From Mollicutes bacterium (GTDB taxonomy: Bacteria; Bacillota_I; Bacilli_A; Izemoplasmatales; Izemoplasmataceae): a stretch of DNA of 57,041 nucleotides. Made by a program: the position numbers and the translations under genes. Location: contig PWMS01000065.1 in NCBI GenBank assembly GCA_003558105.1, forward strand, positions 1 through 57,041, read 5' to 3'. Shown here in pieces: positions 6,940-15,597 of this stretch (the first letter of the stretch is position 1; every line of letters begins with the position of its first letter). The notes below the pieces were generated by a model. It saw nothing but the letters and a program-made list of their open reading frames with translations, had not been told where the DNA came from and searched no databases.

Positions 6940-7356
6940 ATGGAAGCTATCTATACTTTTTTGTTTTTTTCTTCGTATCGTATAGGCCATGTCTTGTTTG
7001 ATTTGGTCGTGCCGTTTATTTTAATGGTCTTGCTTTATGATGGGCTTTTTCGTTATTTAAGCAAACACGTGTTGTATCGTGACATATTCGTCTTTAAACC
7101 AAAACAGGTTGTGTTGAATATGGTTGCACGGATTGTCTTGTTATATACCTTTGTTTTTATGGTCTATGGCATCTATTGGTTGGTTATGCAACTTCAAGCA
7201 TATTGGGTACACATCGTTGTGGTTTTTGTCTTACTAGTAATCATGGTATCGATTCCTATGATGAAACGTTATACACCCAAAAAAACCAGGTATAAACAAA
7301 AACCTTCTTCAATAATGGATCAGGCTGAAAACCTTAGGAATTTTAGAAAACGCTAA
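6940..7356 (+). CDS. Hypothetical membrane protein, 138 aa
   Basis: I do not recognise the family. The protein has three strongly hydrophobic segments (about residues 10-37, 59-80 and 85-105) followed by a positively charged tail (KRYTPKKTRYKQK and a C-terminal NFRKR), which by the positive-inside rule puts the tail in the cytoplasm. GAGGGTG lies eight bases before the ATG, and a good promoter and a downstream terminator make it a single-gene unit. It is just outside the right boundary of the tRNA-Pro island. Nothing in it suggests an enzyme. Confidence 0.6.
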   Translation: MEAIYTFLFFSSYRIGHVLFDLVVPFILMVLLYDGLFRYLSKHVLYRDIFVFKPKQVVLNMVARIVLLYTFVFMVYGIYWLVMQLQAYWVHIVVVFVLLVIMVSIPMMKRYTPKKTRYKQKPSSIMDQAENLRNFRKR

Positions 7357-7397
7357 ACCCTTGTACACTAGCGTTATGCTGTTTACAAATTCAGCAT
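7349..7397 (+). other. Two consecutive hairpins at the end of the membrane protein gene
   Basis: AACGCTA/TAGCGTT (7349-7375) is followed at once by ATGCTG/CAGCAT (7376-7397). No T-run follows, so they are not standard terminators. They could protect the mRNA 3' end. Confidence 0.4.
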
Positions 7398-7449
7398 TTC
7401 AATATAAAATATAGTTACGTTTAAAATAAATCATACACAATGTATAAAG

Positions 7450-7470
7450 ATAAACTTATCGATAGTTTAT
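7450..7470. repeat. 21-bp inverted repeat
   Basis: ATAAACT-TATCGAT-AGTTTAT, a near-perfect palindrome upstream of a terminator and about 60 bases before the next -35 box. Function unknown. Confidence 0.4.
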
Positions 7471-7472
7471 GT

Positions 7473-7507
7473 AAAAATCGTCGCCTATCATTGATGCGAT
7501 TTTTATT
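7473..7507 (+). terminator. Terminator before the VTT-family gene
   Basis: AAAAATCG (or AAAAATCG-T-CGC) pairs with GCGATTTTT and runs into a T-rich tract. Confidence 0.6.
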
Positions 7508-7527
7508 ATATGTATGGTGTTTTCAAA

Positions 7528-7556
7528 TTGTCGATAACGGTTATTTATGCTATAAT
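7528..7556 (+). promoter_or_regulatory. Promoter of the VTT-family gene
   Basis: TTGTCG, 17 bases, TATAAT, ending 30 bases before the start codon. Confidence 0.65.
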
Positions 7557-7586
7557 GTAGGGGATATCTAAAGGAGTTGGGGTGAA

Positions 7587-8231
7587 ATGATGACATACTT
7601 ATTACCGGTCTTAGCAGAAAATAATGGCCTACTCGACTTACTTCGCCAACTTTTTATCCCATTAATCGATTTTTTCATACGTTATGGGGAGATAGGACTA
7701 TTTTTATATTCTATCATTGAAACCATTACACCCTTGGCTGGTGTGGAGTTTATTCTAGTGCCTTTGATTTTAAATGATCCGGAAAGATGGTGGTTTTTAA
7801 CAGCCACGCTAGTCCTTGCGAATACCATTGGCGCTGTTATCGTTTTTCTGTTTTTAGCAAAAGAAGATAATAAGATGTACAACCGCTTTGTCAGCAAAAA
7901 GCAACAACTCCAAGCGAAAAAAATGTTTGATAGATACGGATTTTGGGCTATATTTATCTTTGCGATGACCCCACTACCCTTCTTTGTAATTATCTTTACA
8001 GCGGCGATTGCGAAAATGCGCTTTCGGCCTTATATCTTTGCGGCCTTCTTCTCACGGTCGACACGTTTTTTCATCACTTCTTATTTTGTATATAGTGCCA
8101 GGATGGCTGGTGAACGTCCTAATACAGGACCCATTATCTTCTGGCTTGCCATCATCGGTGTATCGATTGCTTTGGTGATGATGTTTTTCCAACGTATACT
8201 TTTGTTATATTTTGAAAGAAAAGCTGAATAA
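7587..8231 (+). CDS. VTT-domain (DedA/YqaA-like) membrane protein
   Basis: A 214-residue polytopic membrane protein. The central block KMFDRYGFWAIFIFAMTPLP followed by FTAAIAKMRF and SRSTRFF matches the conserved glycine/TPxP and arginine-rich re-entrant region of the VTT (DedA/SNARE-associated) superfamily, closest by eye to the YqaA-type branch. Members act in membrane lipid homeostasis, some as phospholipid or undecaprenyl-phosphate transporters. The actual substrate here is unknown. GGAGTTGGGG precedes two possible ATG codons (7587 and 7590). It has its own promoter and is followed by tRNA-Cys. Confidence 0.7.
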   Translation: MMTYLLPVLAENNGLLDLLRQLFIPLIDFFIRYGEIGLFLYSIIETITPLAGVEFILVPLILNDPERWWFLTATLVLANTIGAVIVFLFLAKEDNKMYNRFVSKKQQLQAKKMFDRYGFWAIFIFAMTPLPFFVIIFTAAIAKMRFRPYIFAAFFSRSTRFFITSYFVYSARMAGERPNTGPIIFWLAIIGVSIALVMMFFQRILLLYFERKAE

Positions 8232-8243
8232 CCCGACTATATC

Positions 8244-8276
8244 TTGACAAGCCGATAAAATATGGTACCATATAAT
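8244..8276 (+). promoter_or_regulatory. Promoter of tRNA-Cys
   Basis: A perfect TTGACA (8244-8249) is followed by TACCAT at 16 bases (8266-8271) and by TATAAT at 21 bases (8271-8276). The first pairing has the better spacing and the second the better -10 box. Confidence 0.6.
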
Positions 8277-8289
8277 AGCGCCAAACCAC

Positions 8290-8364
8290 GGTCCCGTAGC
8301 CAAGTGGCTAAGGCAATGGACTGCAACTCCGTGATCGCCGGTTCGAATCCGGCCGGGACCTCCA
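8290..8364 (+). tRNA. tRNA-Cys (anticodon GCA)
   Basis: Acceptor GGTCCCG pairs with CGGGACC. The loop CTGCAAC gives anticodon GCA. GGTTCGAATCC T-arm, CCA encoded. Confidence 0.96.
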
Positions 8365-8376
8365 TACTTCATATGC

Positions 8377-8402
8377 AAATGACTTTCTGAAGTCATTTTT
8401 TT
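8377..8402 (+). terminator. Terminator of tRNA-Cys
   Basis: AAATGACTT pairs with AAGTCATTT around a TCTG loop, followed by T. Confidence 0.85.
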
Positions 8403-8410
8403 ATTGCAAC

Positions 8411-8439
8411 TTGGTAGAATATCCTAGCAATGGTATAAT
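8411..8439 (+). promoter_or_regulatory. Promoter of the hydrolase/regulator operon
   Basis: TTGGTA, 17 bases, TATAAT, ending 32 bases before the ATG. Confidence 0.65.
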
Positions 8440-8471
8440 GAAGGCAACAACAGTGAAAAGGATGGGGAATA

Positions 8472-9398
8472 ATGAAGCCAAAAGAGTTTTATGTAGAAAC
8501 GCAAGACAAACGAAAATTACGGGTCTTAAAATTCACGCCCAATACCAAAGAAATTCAAGGTGTTGTACATATTTTGCATGGCATGGGCGAACATGCAAAA
8601 AGGTATCAGGCCTTCGGCGAATTTTTAACATCAAAAGGTTATGTGATGTATGCTCATGATCACCGTAATCACGGTGGAAGCTTAAAAAAGAATCAAGACA
8701 TCGGCATCTTTGACATCACCGAGACCTTTGAAGTGGTAGTGCGAGATGTTAAGGATGTTCATGACTTTATATTAAAACACGAGGAAGTTAAAGATCTTAC
8801 CATGTTGGGCCATTCTATGGGTTCGATTATCTTAAGACGGTACTTACAACAGTTCTCAAGCGATGTTGATCGTGCGATTATCATGGGCAGCCCGCCGGTA
8901 CAAAATCCATTTTCTTTAGCTATGACAAGAGCGTTTGTCCATTTGAGCGGTAGTTGTAAAAGCCGAGCTAAACGGCATAAATTTGTGGCCAATATGCTTA
9001 ATAATTCAATTCGAAAACCAATAAAGAAAGCAAAAACAAGTTTGGATTGGCTTTCGCATAATCCCGATAATATTGAAGCCTATCATAAAGATCCCAAATC
9101 TGGATTTACCTATAATAAATATTTTTACCGTTATTTTTTACGCTGTTTATATACAACCAATAAACCTTCTGAGATGAAAAAAAGTCCATTGATACCACAC
9201 CTTTATATCTCTGGTGTCGATGATCCGATGTCTAAAAATATGAAACAAATTCATAAATTGGCCAGGCGCCAAAAGGCTTATGTGCCTTTCCACGAAATGA
9301 AAATCATCGGTATTGAGAATGCCCGCCATGAGGTTTTAAATGAGAAAGCCCCTGAGAAAACTTATGACAAAATCCTTCAATGGATAAAGGACCATTAA
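8472..9398 (+). CDS. Alpha/beta hydrolase, monoacylglycerol lipase/lysophospholipase-like
   Basis: A 308-residue serine hydrolase of the Hydrolase_4 (serine aminopeptidase S33/monoglyceride lipase) type. Visible elements are the oxyanion segment HGMGEHAKRY (about 37), the HDHRNHG block, the nucleophile elbow GHSMGS (about 114-119), the acid in SGVDDPMS and the catalytic His in NARHEVLNE near the C-terminus. It has no signal peptide, so it is probably cytosolic or membrane-peripheral. The likely substrate is a monoacylglycerol or lysolipid, not proven. GGATGGGG precedes the ATG. It shares an operon with the HTH-TPR regulator ten bases downstream. Confidence 0.85.
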   Translation: MKPKEFYVETQDKRKLRVLKFTPNTKEIQGVVHILHGMGEHAKRYQAFGEFLTSKGYVMYAHDHRNHGGSLKKNQDIGIFDITETFEVVVRDVKDVHDFILKHEEVKDLTMLGHSMGSIILRRYLQQFSSDVDRAIIMGSPPVQNPFSLAMTRAFVHLSGSCKSRAKRHKFVANMLNNSIRKPIKKAKTSLDWLSHNPDNIEAYHKDPKSGFTYNKYFYRYFLRCLYTTNKPSEMKKSPLIPHLYISGVDDPMSKNMKQIHKLARRQKAYVPFHEMKIIGIENARHEVLNEKAPEKTYDKILQWIKDH

Positions 9399-9408
9399 GA
9401 TAAGCCGA

Positions 9409-10689
9409 ATGGAATATACATATTTCAAAGATAATTTAAAAATTCTGGGGCATTTATTCAAACATTATCGTGAAGAAAAAGGGTATTCGATTCGAGGGGT
9501 ATCCCGCAGCATCAATGTGGCACACTCCATGATTTCCGATATTGAAAACATGAAAGTGACACCAAACCTAGAAACACTAAAAGAGTTATATGAAACAATC
9601 TCTATTCCGTTTTGTACCGATGAAGCCTTTTTGGCAACCATGTTTCAAACGATGGAATCCATGGTTATGGCGCTTTATTATTTTGATACAAAGAAAGCTA
9701 AAGACAGTTATAACATCTTACTCAGTCACGAAAAAGATTTAAAACATTCTGTTTTACATGTGGAGTACACGTTGGCGATAAACGCATATCGGTTAATGGT
9801 CGATTTTAAAGATATCCACGCGGCACTAGAACATTTAAATCAACTGACCGATTATTTTACCAATGTACAGTATCAGCTATTTAATCTATTAAAAGCCGTT
9901 TATCACTTTCAAAAATGCGATTATGATATCACGATAGATATATTAGAGAAAAATAGAAATTATGGTTTCGATGAGAAAATTCATACCTATGGGCTTTATT
10001 ATTTGGCCTCAGCGTATGAGCGTGTCTTCAGAAGTCATGAAGCGATGCGTATCGCTTCTGAGGCTTCACAATTTCTCATTCAGCATCATAATACCAATCG
10101 TAAAATCTATTTAGATCAGGTTAAGCTTAAAAGTGCTATTGACTTAGGTAACTTTAAGGCGGCAGAGAATATATTGAAAAGTCTAGAGAACTTAATGTAT
10201 CTCGATGATCAGGAATCACGTTTAAAATCAGTTTTAGTTTTATTGAAGGCATATTTGGCCTATCAAAAAAAACAATACTATAAAATCCAAGACATCCTTG
10301 GTGAGCTTAAAAATGACAGTCCCGTCCAAACCCTTTTAAAAGCGGCGACAGCTTACTGTTTAAACGACCTTAAGATGACACGAATGTGGCTTAAAAAGAC
10401 CACTGAATTTTCAAAAGTGTATCCAAAGAGTCAATTCATCGCGGTTGCATATTTGTTTTTGGATTATATCGGTGAAGATGTTTCAAAACAAAAACTGGAT
10501 GCATCTCTCAAAGATGCCATAAAATCACCCTATACATATCCTAGTATTCATTTGTCTTATCTGGTTTATGATCTGATCATGGCTTATTACAAGAAAAAGG
10601 GAAATTATCAAAAGGCTTGTGAAATAGCCGATCGTTGGTTTGATATCTCGAAAAAAAGAGATAAATATGTCACACTAACGGATATTTGA
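9409..10689 (+). CDS. HTH-TPR transcriptional regulator (RRNPP-like), copy 1
   Basis: A 426-residue protein. Residues about 12-66 form an XRE/Cro-type HTH (FKHYREEKGYSIRGVSRSIN, then HSMISDIENMKVTPNLETL). The rest is helical, with repeated tyrosine/alanine patterns typical of TPR arrays. This architecture is that of Rgg/PlcR/AimR-type regulators, whose TPRs bind short peptides, but no cognate peptide gene is evident nearby, so a peptide ligand is inference. It starts ten bases after the hydrolase gene and probably shares its transcript. Two more proteins of the same build lie at 14185 and 16191. No strong Shine-Dalgarno precedes this ATG. Confidence 0.75.
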   Translation: MEYTYFKDNLKILGHLFKHYREEKGYSIRGVSRSINVAHSMISDIENMKVTPNLETLKELYETISIPFCTDEAFLATMFQTMESMVMALYYFDTKKAKDSYNILLSHEKDLKHSVLHVEYTLAINAYRLMVDFKDIHAALEHLNQLTDYFTNVQYQLFNLLKAVYHFQKCDYDITIDILEKNRNYGFDEKIHTYGLYYLASAYERVFRSHEAMRIASEASQFLIQHHNTNRKIYLDQVKLKSAIDLGNFKAAENILKSLENLMYLDDQESRLKSVLVLLKAYLAYQKKQYYKIQDILGELKNDSPVQTLLKAATAYCLNDLKMTRMWLKKTTEFSKVYPKSQFIAVAYLFLDYIGEDVSKQKLDASLKDAIKSPYTYPSIHLSYLVYDLIMAYYKKKGNYQKACEIADRWFDISKKRDKYVTLTDI

Positions 10690-10843
10690 TTACTTAAGCA
10701 AATATTATTTATACTTGTAAACTAACACTACTGCCTTGTTGATTTGTTTACTTTGTTGCATAATGGTACATGTAACACGGTGGATTAGGGAAATGGGACA
10801 TTGTAATATGCGAACTTAAAAAAAACTCCTTTTTATTTTTTTT

Positions 10844-10874
10844 ATCACCAGGGTGGCTCCTTGGTGATTTTTTT
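10844..10874 (+). terminator. Terminator of the hydrolase/regulator operon
   Basis: ATCACCAGG pairs with CCTTGGTGAT, followed by seven T. The 150 bases between the regulator stop and this hairpin hold no convincing gene. Confidence 0.85.
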
Positions 10875-10908
10875 CTTGGATTTATGCTGAATAGAAAGTG
10901 AAATATGT

Positions 10909-10938
10909 TATAATCTAAATGGGATGTAAGCGCTATAT
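10909..10938 (+). promoter_or_regulatory. TATAAT -10 box and CRE-like operator of tdh-kbl
   Basis: TATAAT lies at 10909-10914, with no good -35 box at normal spacing. ATGTAAGCGCTATAT (10924-10938) matches the CcpA-binding consensus WTGNAANCGNWNNCW except at one position. It falls at or just after the expected start of transcription, where CcpA binding represses. A CcpA-type gene is present at 30938. Confidence 0.45.
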
Positions 10939-10965
10939 TATTTTGCGATTAAAGGAGCATATACC

Positions 10966-12039
10966 GTGGAAAAAAAGACGTTAAATATGACGGCGGTTGT
11001 GAAAGATACGCCGGAAAAAGGATTTCTTGTAACAAAGAAGACACTAGATACTACTTTGAAAGATGACGAGGTTTTAATCAAGGTTAAAACTGCTTCATTT
11101 TGTGGAACTGATTACCATATTTATAACTATGATGACTGGGCTAAAAATCGGTTAGAATTGCCTTTGATTGTCGGCCATGAGTTTTCTGGTGAAATCATCA
11201 AAAAAGGGGCGAAAGTCGATGAGCTTAGCATAGGTGATATCGTCAGTGCTGAGACGCATATTATTTGTGGTGAGTGTGAATTTTGTCTACGTCAAGAGGG
11301 TCATATTTGTGAAAATACTGAAATTATAGGCGTCGATACCGATGGTTGTTTTGCGGGTTATCTCAAGATTCCAGCCGCAAATTGCTTTGTCAATTCTAAA
11401 GAAGCCAATATGTTGCATCTTTCTGTGCAAGAACCATTGGGCAATGCGGTTCATACGATGACACATTTTGATATTGTCAATAAAGACGTTGCCATCGTCG
11501 GGTGTGGCCCTTTAGGTTTAATGGGGGTCGATGTTTCTAGAGCTTATGGTGCGAAGAAAATTATCGCGATTGAAATCAACGCGTATCGTCGCAACTTGGC
11601 TAAAGAGTTAGGCGCCGATATCGTAATCAATCCTAAAGAAGAAGATGTTATCAAACGTGTCTTGGAGGAAACCAATGGTCGCGGTGTTGATGTTGTTGGA
11701 GAATTTTCCGGCAACAAAACCGCGATTGAACAATGCTTTAAATATATTAAACCAGGAGGCGGGGTTAGTTTATTGGGTATCCCTTCCAAAGAGATTACCT
11801 TGGATTTAGCTAATGATATTGTCTTTAAAGGCATTCATATCTATGGGGTTGTCGGTCGTAAAATTTATGAGACTTGGCATCAAGTCAAAGCATTGATCGA
11901 CAATAACCAACTGAACTTAGATAAAATTATAACCCATCAAATGCCACTTAAAAAAATTAACGAAGCCGCAGAAATTATGGCTACTGGTAATAGTGGCAAA
12001 ATTGTTTTAATACCTGAGGAGGATGACTATGAAGGCTAA
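10966..12039 (+). CDS. tdh: L-threonine 3-dehydrogenase (zinc, NAD-dependent)
   Basis: A 357-residue medium-chain zinc dehydrogenase oxidising L-threonine to 2-amino-3-ketobutyrate. Catalytic zinc ligands are Cys in FCGTD and His-Glu in VGHEF. The structural-zinc lobe is [15 protein letters not shown]. The NAD-binding motif is VGCGPLG, and GNAVHT and GRKIYETW are Tdh-type blocks. The assignment over other alcohol dehydrogenases is secured by kbl directly downstream. It starts with GTG, correctly placed after AAAGGAG. The 3' end overlaps kbl, so the two are translationally coupled. A CRE-like site lies at its promoter. Confidence 0.9.
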   Translation: MEKKTLNMTAVVKDTPEKGFLVTKKTLDTTLKDDEVLIKVKTASFCGTDYHIYNYDDWAKNRLELPLIVGHEFSGEIIKKGAKVDELSIGDIVSAETHIICGECEFCLRQEGHICENTEIIGVDTDGCFAGYLKIPAANCFVNSKEANMLHLSVQEPLGNAVHTMTHFDIVNKDVAIVGCGPLGLMGVDVSRAYGAKKIIAIEINAYRRNLAKELGADIVINPKEEDVIKRVLEETNGRGVDVVGEFSGNKTAIEQCFKYIKPGGGVSLLGIPSKEITLDLANDIVFKGIHIYGVVGRKIYETWHQVKALIDNNQLNLDKIITHQMPLKKINEAAEIMATGNSGKIVLIPEEDDYEG

Positions 12040-13210
12040 ATTAAAGTATATCGATGACAACATTCAAACTTTAAAAGATGAAGGGGTTTACCGAAAACTC
12101 CCGATCAATTATGGTCCTTGTGATCATGTAATCAACTTAAACGGACGTAAGGTTATTAATCTATCGTCAAATAACTATTTAGGCTTAGCGACCCATCCAA
12201 GGGTGATGGCCGCATCGAAACAAGCAATCGATGACTATGGTGTAGGCGCTGGTAGTGTTCGCACCATTGTTGGTAACCAAGATTTATTAGAAGAACTTGA
12301 GGATTTACTGGCCGAATTTAAACAAGAAGAAGCTGTGATGGCGTTTCAATCTGGTTTAAACTGTAATATCGGAACAATTCAAGCGATTACCGCCAAAGGC
12401 GATTTGATTATCAGCGATGCTTTGAATCACGCATCGATTATTGATGGTGTCCGTCTTTCCAAAGCGGACAAAGCGGTATACAAACACAACGATATGGATG
12501 ATTTAAAACGCATTTTAGAAGCCAAGCGACAAGATTATAATAACGTCTTAATCATTACCGATGGTGTGTTTTCCATGGATGGCGATTTGGCGCCGCTTGA
12601 TGAGATTGTTAAATTGGCAGAAGAATTTAACTGTTTAACTTATGTTGATGATGCTCATGGTTCTGGTGTTTTAGGTCGTGGTGGTCGTGGGACCATCGAT
12701 CACTTTAACCTTCATGGAAAAGTCGATTTCATCATTGGTACCCTATCAAAAGCGATTGGGGTTATTGGTGGGTATGTCGCCACAAAAGCTAATGTTAAAG
12801 ATTGGTTGTTGCATCGCGCTAGACCGCTGCTTTTTTCTACCGCTTTACCACCTGCAGCGACCGCAGCGACCATTGAATCAGTTAAGTTGTTAATGGAAAG
12901 TGAAGAACATACAAATAAACTTTGGGACAACGCGACATTCTTTAAAAAAGCCATGAAAGAATTAGGCTTTGATATCGGTCATAGTCAAACACCGATTACC
13001 CCTGTGATGATTGGGGAAGAAGCCAAAACGATGGCGTTTTCAAAAGCTTTATTGGAAGCCGGTGTTTTTGTCTCAGGTATTGTGTTTCCTACCGTCCCTA
13101 AAGGTAAAGGGCGCCTACGTGTCATGATTTCCGCATCTCATACGAAAGAAGATTTAACACAAGCGATCAACGCATTTGAGAAAGTGGGTAAAACACTGGA
13201 CGTCATTTGA
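12029..13210 (+). CDS. kbl: Glycine C-acetyltransferase (2-amino-3-ketobutyrate CoA ligase)
   Basis: A 393-residue PLP enzyme of the alpha-oxoamine synthase family, cleaving 2-amino-3-ketobutyrate with CoA to glycine and acetyl-CoA. It shows SSNNYLGL near the N-terminus, [10 protein letters not shown], and [13 protein letters not shown] with the Schiff-base lysine. Together with Tdh it forms the complete two-step threonine-to-glycine route. The ATG at 12029 sits six bases after GAGGAGG and overlaps the tdh end by 11 bases. An ATG at 12023 is possible but abuts the ribosome site. TGA is its stop, evidence for the standard code. Confidence 0.92.
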   Translation: MKAKLKYIDDNIQTLKDEGVYRKLPINYGPCDHVINLNGRKVINLSSNNYLGLATHPRVMAASKQAIDDYGVGAGSVRTIVGNQDLLEELEDLLAEFKQEEAVMAFQSGLNCNIGTIQAITAKGDLIISDALNHASIIDGVRLSKADKAVYKHNDMDDLKRILEAKRQDYNNVLIITDGVFSMDGDLAPLDEIVKLAEEFNCLTYVDDAHGSGVLGRGGRGTIDHFNLHGKVDFIIGTLSKAIGVIGGYVATKANVKDWLLHRARPLLFSTALPPAATAATIESVKLLMESEEHTNKLWDNATFFKKAMKELGFDIGHSQTPITPVMIGEEAKTMAFSKALLEAGVFVSGIVFPTVPKGKGRLRVMISASHTKEDLTQAINAFEKVGKTLDVI

Positions 13211-13227
13211 CGACCGGTGTTTTCTTC

Positions 13228-14166
13228 ATGAGAAAATTTATTGGGTTTGCCATATTGGTGTTTTTCACGCTTGTGTTGTTTATTTCTTCTTTAATCAATC
13301 TATGGCATATACATTACGCATTCTTTTTAGCTTTTTTACTGATTGTTGCGTTTGCAGGGTACCGAATCTTTGCCCATTATCAAGAGGTTTTAGATATTAG
13401 CAAAAGCTATGGTTTTACATCGAAACCTGCGCTTTACGATTTTTTAGCGACGTTTTTTGGTGCGGTTATTACCTTTGTTTTAAGCGTATATCTAGGTTTA
13501 GGTGCGGTATTGGCTTCAGGCATCATCGGGATGCTAGCGGCCTTGTTTTTAAAACCGTATGCCGTGCCGATTTTTTGTGGTTCCTTCCTCGGGATGTCAT
13601 CGCCTGAATTATTAGAGCCTTTAGTATTTATCCTCGCAGCTTTGATTGCAGGTGGCATCTTTGTGTTAAGCAAAGATGTTTTCAATGGTTTTGGTGGAAA
13701 ACTTGGGACCATCTCCTTATCCAGTGTTTTGGTTACCTCGTTTATTTTAAGCCAGACATATTTAGAAGCGCCCATCTTTGATGACTTTGAAATGGTATTA
13801 ATCGTTTTCTTTGCGATGATTGGGGCACTACTAACGTTTATTTTAAATATTCGTTTCCAACAAGGTCCGGTTTTGGCCTCAGGGTTTGTCGGTCTTATTT
13901 TTGGGGCCTTACTACCTGTTTTCTTTCCCGAGATTGGTGTCACCTTAGCGATTGTCGCTTTTGGCGCCTCATTTGTTGGTATGAGTAATACCAAACGGAT
14001 GCATGAAGAGTCTTTAATCATTTTTGCTGGTTTGTTGTTTGGTTTAATCTACATTTTCAGTGCGCCTTATTTCGGTGGGGCCGGCGGCAAGCTTGGAACC
14101 ATTGCCTTTGCTAGTGTATTATCAGTTTCTGGCCTTAGAATGGGTTTAAGAAAGATTATAACATAA
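13228..14166 (+). CDS. Polytopic membrane protein with internal duplication, unknown function
   Basis: About 312 residues, almost entirely hydrophobic with roughly ten membrane segments. The second half repeats the first: GAVLASGIIG...FCGSFLGMSS...GFGGKLGTISLSSVL against GPVLASGFVG...FGASFVGMSN...GAGGKLGTIAFASVL. Such inverted or parallel repeats are typical of transporters, but I do not recognise the family. It follows kbl directly and precedes the second HTH-TPR gene, so the operon is tdh-kbl-this gene-regulator. Transport of threonine, glycine or a related metabolite is only a guess from context. A TTG at 13207 overlapping the kbl stop is an alternative start, and neither start has a strong Shine-Dalgarno. 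Confidence 0.7.
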   Translation: MRKFIGFAILVFFTLVLFISSLINLWHIHYAFFLAFLLIVAFAGYRIFAHYQEVLDISKSYGFTSKPALYDFLATFFGAVITFVLSVYLGLGAVLASGIIGMLAALFLKPYAVPIFCGSFLGMSSPELLEPLVFILAALIAGGIFVLSKDVFNGFGGKLGTISLSSVLVTSFILSQTYLEAPIFDDFEMVLIVFFAMIGALLTFILNIRFQQGPVLASGFVGLIFGALLPVFFPEIGVTLAIVAFGASFVGMSNTKRMHEESLIIFAGLLFGLIYIFSAPYFGGAGGKLGTIAFASVLSVSGLRMGLRKIIT

Positions 14167-14184
14167 CGCCTTGTGGGGGAGCTT

Positions 14185-15459
14185 ATGAATATCCAACAAC
14201 TTCAAAACGCAAATAATAAACAAAGGTTTGGCCGTTTGGTGCGGTATTATCGTCAAATGCATCAATATACCCTACGTTCTTTAGCGCGACCACTTGGACT
14301 TTCCCATGCGTATTTGAGACAAATCGAAATCGGAAAAGCCAACATCACACAAAGAACCTTTGATTATCTAATTCGTACCTTGGCCATAACACCATATTAT
14401 GATGCCAAGGAAGAAGAGGCGTTTTATACAGCCTTAGAAAAAGTTCAAAACGATTTACTGTACTTGAATATTGAACCGCTAAACAAGACGATTGAAGCCC
14501 AAAGAAAAAAGCATCACCAATATAACCATGCCCTTTGGGGTATTGATTATATTTTGATGATGTTGATGTATGATAGCACGAAGCCAACTATTGATGTTCA
14601 AGCATTGGGTAAAACCTATGCCAATCTTTTAAAAGTCGAATCGTTGTTAAGCGATCAACAAAAGCTCTTGCTTTCAATTTGTGGGGCGAATATATATTAT
14701 CACGCCAATGATACTTATGGTACAATTAAAATATTACATGAAGCTTTGGATTTAGACTTGAATAACGATTATGTTTCTTTGGTGTATTATCTTTTAGGAT
14801 TGGCTTATGGCGAGACGTTTAAATTGATTAGGTCCAACCGTTATTTGGATATTGCGATAGAAATGTTTGACCGGCAAAACAACGATTTTAGATCAAGCAT
14901 CACACAGATTTATAAAACCTTAAACGATGTTAAAATTGGTCAAAAGCAAGGTATAGAAATGTCGCTATATAAGGCTATTGCATTTTCAAAACAACATAAG
15001 CTAGAACTTTTTACAACTGTGATTTACCAGCACCTTGTCATTTTTTATACCAAACATAAAAAATTTAATGATGTTTTAGAGACCTTAAAATATTGGGAAG
15101 AAGATACCGTCTTCTCGTGTTTTTATGAAATATATACTCGCTTGAATAAAAGCGAAGATATGGACGCACTGGCTTCCTTTATATCCGCATGTAAAAACAT
15201 TAATGATTATCATTCACAAAAAAATCTTATTTACCTTTATGGTCTTAAGTTTTTTAAAGCCTATATCAATGAAGATGAAGCACAATACGAGGCTTTGTTA
15301 AATCAGTTTTTCTTAGAAACGGTTAAATCAGAGAGTTATTTTGAAATTGAGATTGCCTATGATTATTATAACTGGTTCTTAAGAAACCATCGTCGTTATA
15401 AAGATGCTTTAACACTGACTGAGAAGATGATTAAAATCACCAAAAACGCCTATGATTAA
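14185..15459 (+). CDS. HTH-TPR transcriptional regulator (RRNPP-like), copy 2
   Basis: A 424-residue protein with an N-terminal XRE-type HTH (VRYYRQMHQYTLRSLARPLG, then SHAYLRQIEIGKANI) and a long helical TPR-like remainder rich in Tyr, Leu and Lys. Its length and build match the copies at 9409 and 16191, but the sequences are well diverged. The ATG at 14185 follows GGGGGAG, and a GTG at 14173 would lie inside that ribosome site. It is the last gene of the tdh-kbl operon, which suggests that it regulates that operon or responds to the same signal (inference). Confidence 0.75.
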   Translation: MNIQQLQNANNKQRFGRLVRYYRQMHQYTLRSLARPLGLSHAYLRQIEIGKANITQRTFDYLIRTLAITPYYDAKEEEAFYTALEKVQNDLLYLNIEPLNKTIEAQRKKHHQYNHALWGIDYILMMLMYDSTKPTIDVQALGKTYANLLKVESLLSDQQKLLLSICGANIYYHANDTYGTIKILHEALDLDLNNDYVSLVYYLLGLAYGETFKLIRSNRYLDIAIEMFDRQNNDFRSSITQIYKTLNDVKIGQKQGIEMSLYKAIAFSKQHKLELFTTVIYQHLVIFYTKHKKFNDVLETLKYWEEDTVFSCFYEIYTRLNKSEDMDALASFISACKNINDYHSQKNLIYLYGLKFFKAYINEDEAQYEALLNQFFLETVKSESYFEIEIAYDYYNWFLRNHRRYKDALTLTEKMIKITKNAYD

Positions 15460-15513
15460 AAGTTATCATAAGAACGATTGTATTTTATTAAAATAACGAA
15501 TGACGGCGGTTGT

Positions 15514-15559
15514 CACACTATCAAGGATCCTTAAGATGACGCTCGAAGTGTGTTTTTTT
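15514..15559 (+). terminator. Terminator of the tdh operon
   Basis: CACACT pairs with AGTGTG around a loop that holds a smaller palindrome (AAGGATCCTT), followed by seven T. Confidence 0.6.
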
Positions 15560-15572
15560 AAAAAATAGACAT

Positions 15573-15597
15573 AAAAAAAAGGGACATTATGCCCCTT
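15573..15597 (-). terminator. Terminator of the 164-residue membrane protein gene (minus strand)
   Basis: On the minus strand AAGGGGCA pairs with TGTCCCTT around TAA, followed by eight T. The stem overlaps the stop codon. Confidence 0.75.

Noticed and set aside
10763-10819. 18-residue frame after the first HTH-TPR gene as a possible signalling peptide
   Set aside because: No ribosome site, no hydrophobic export signal, and no counterpart at the other two regulators.
15500-15568. 22-residue frame after the second HTH-TPR gene as a possible signalling peptide
   Set aside because: No ribosome site, and most of it is the terminator hairpin of the operon.
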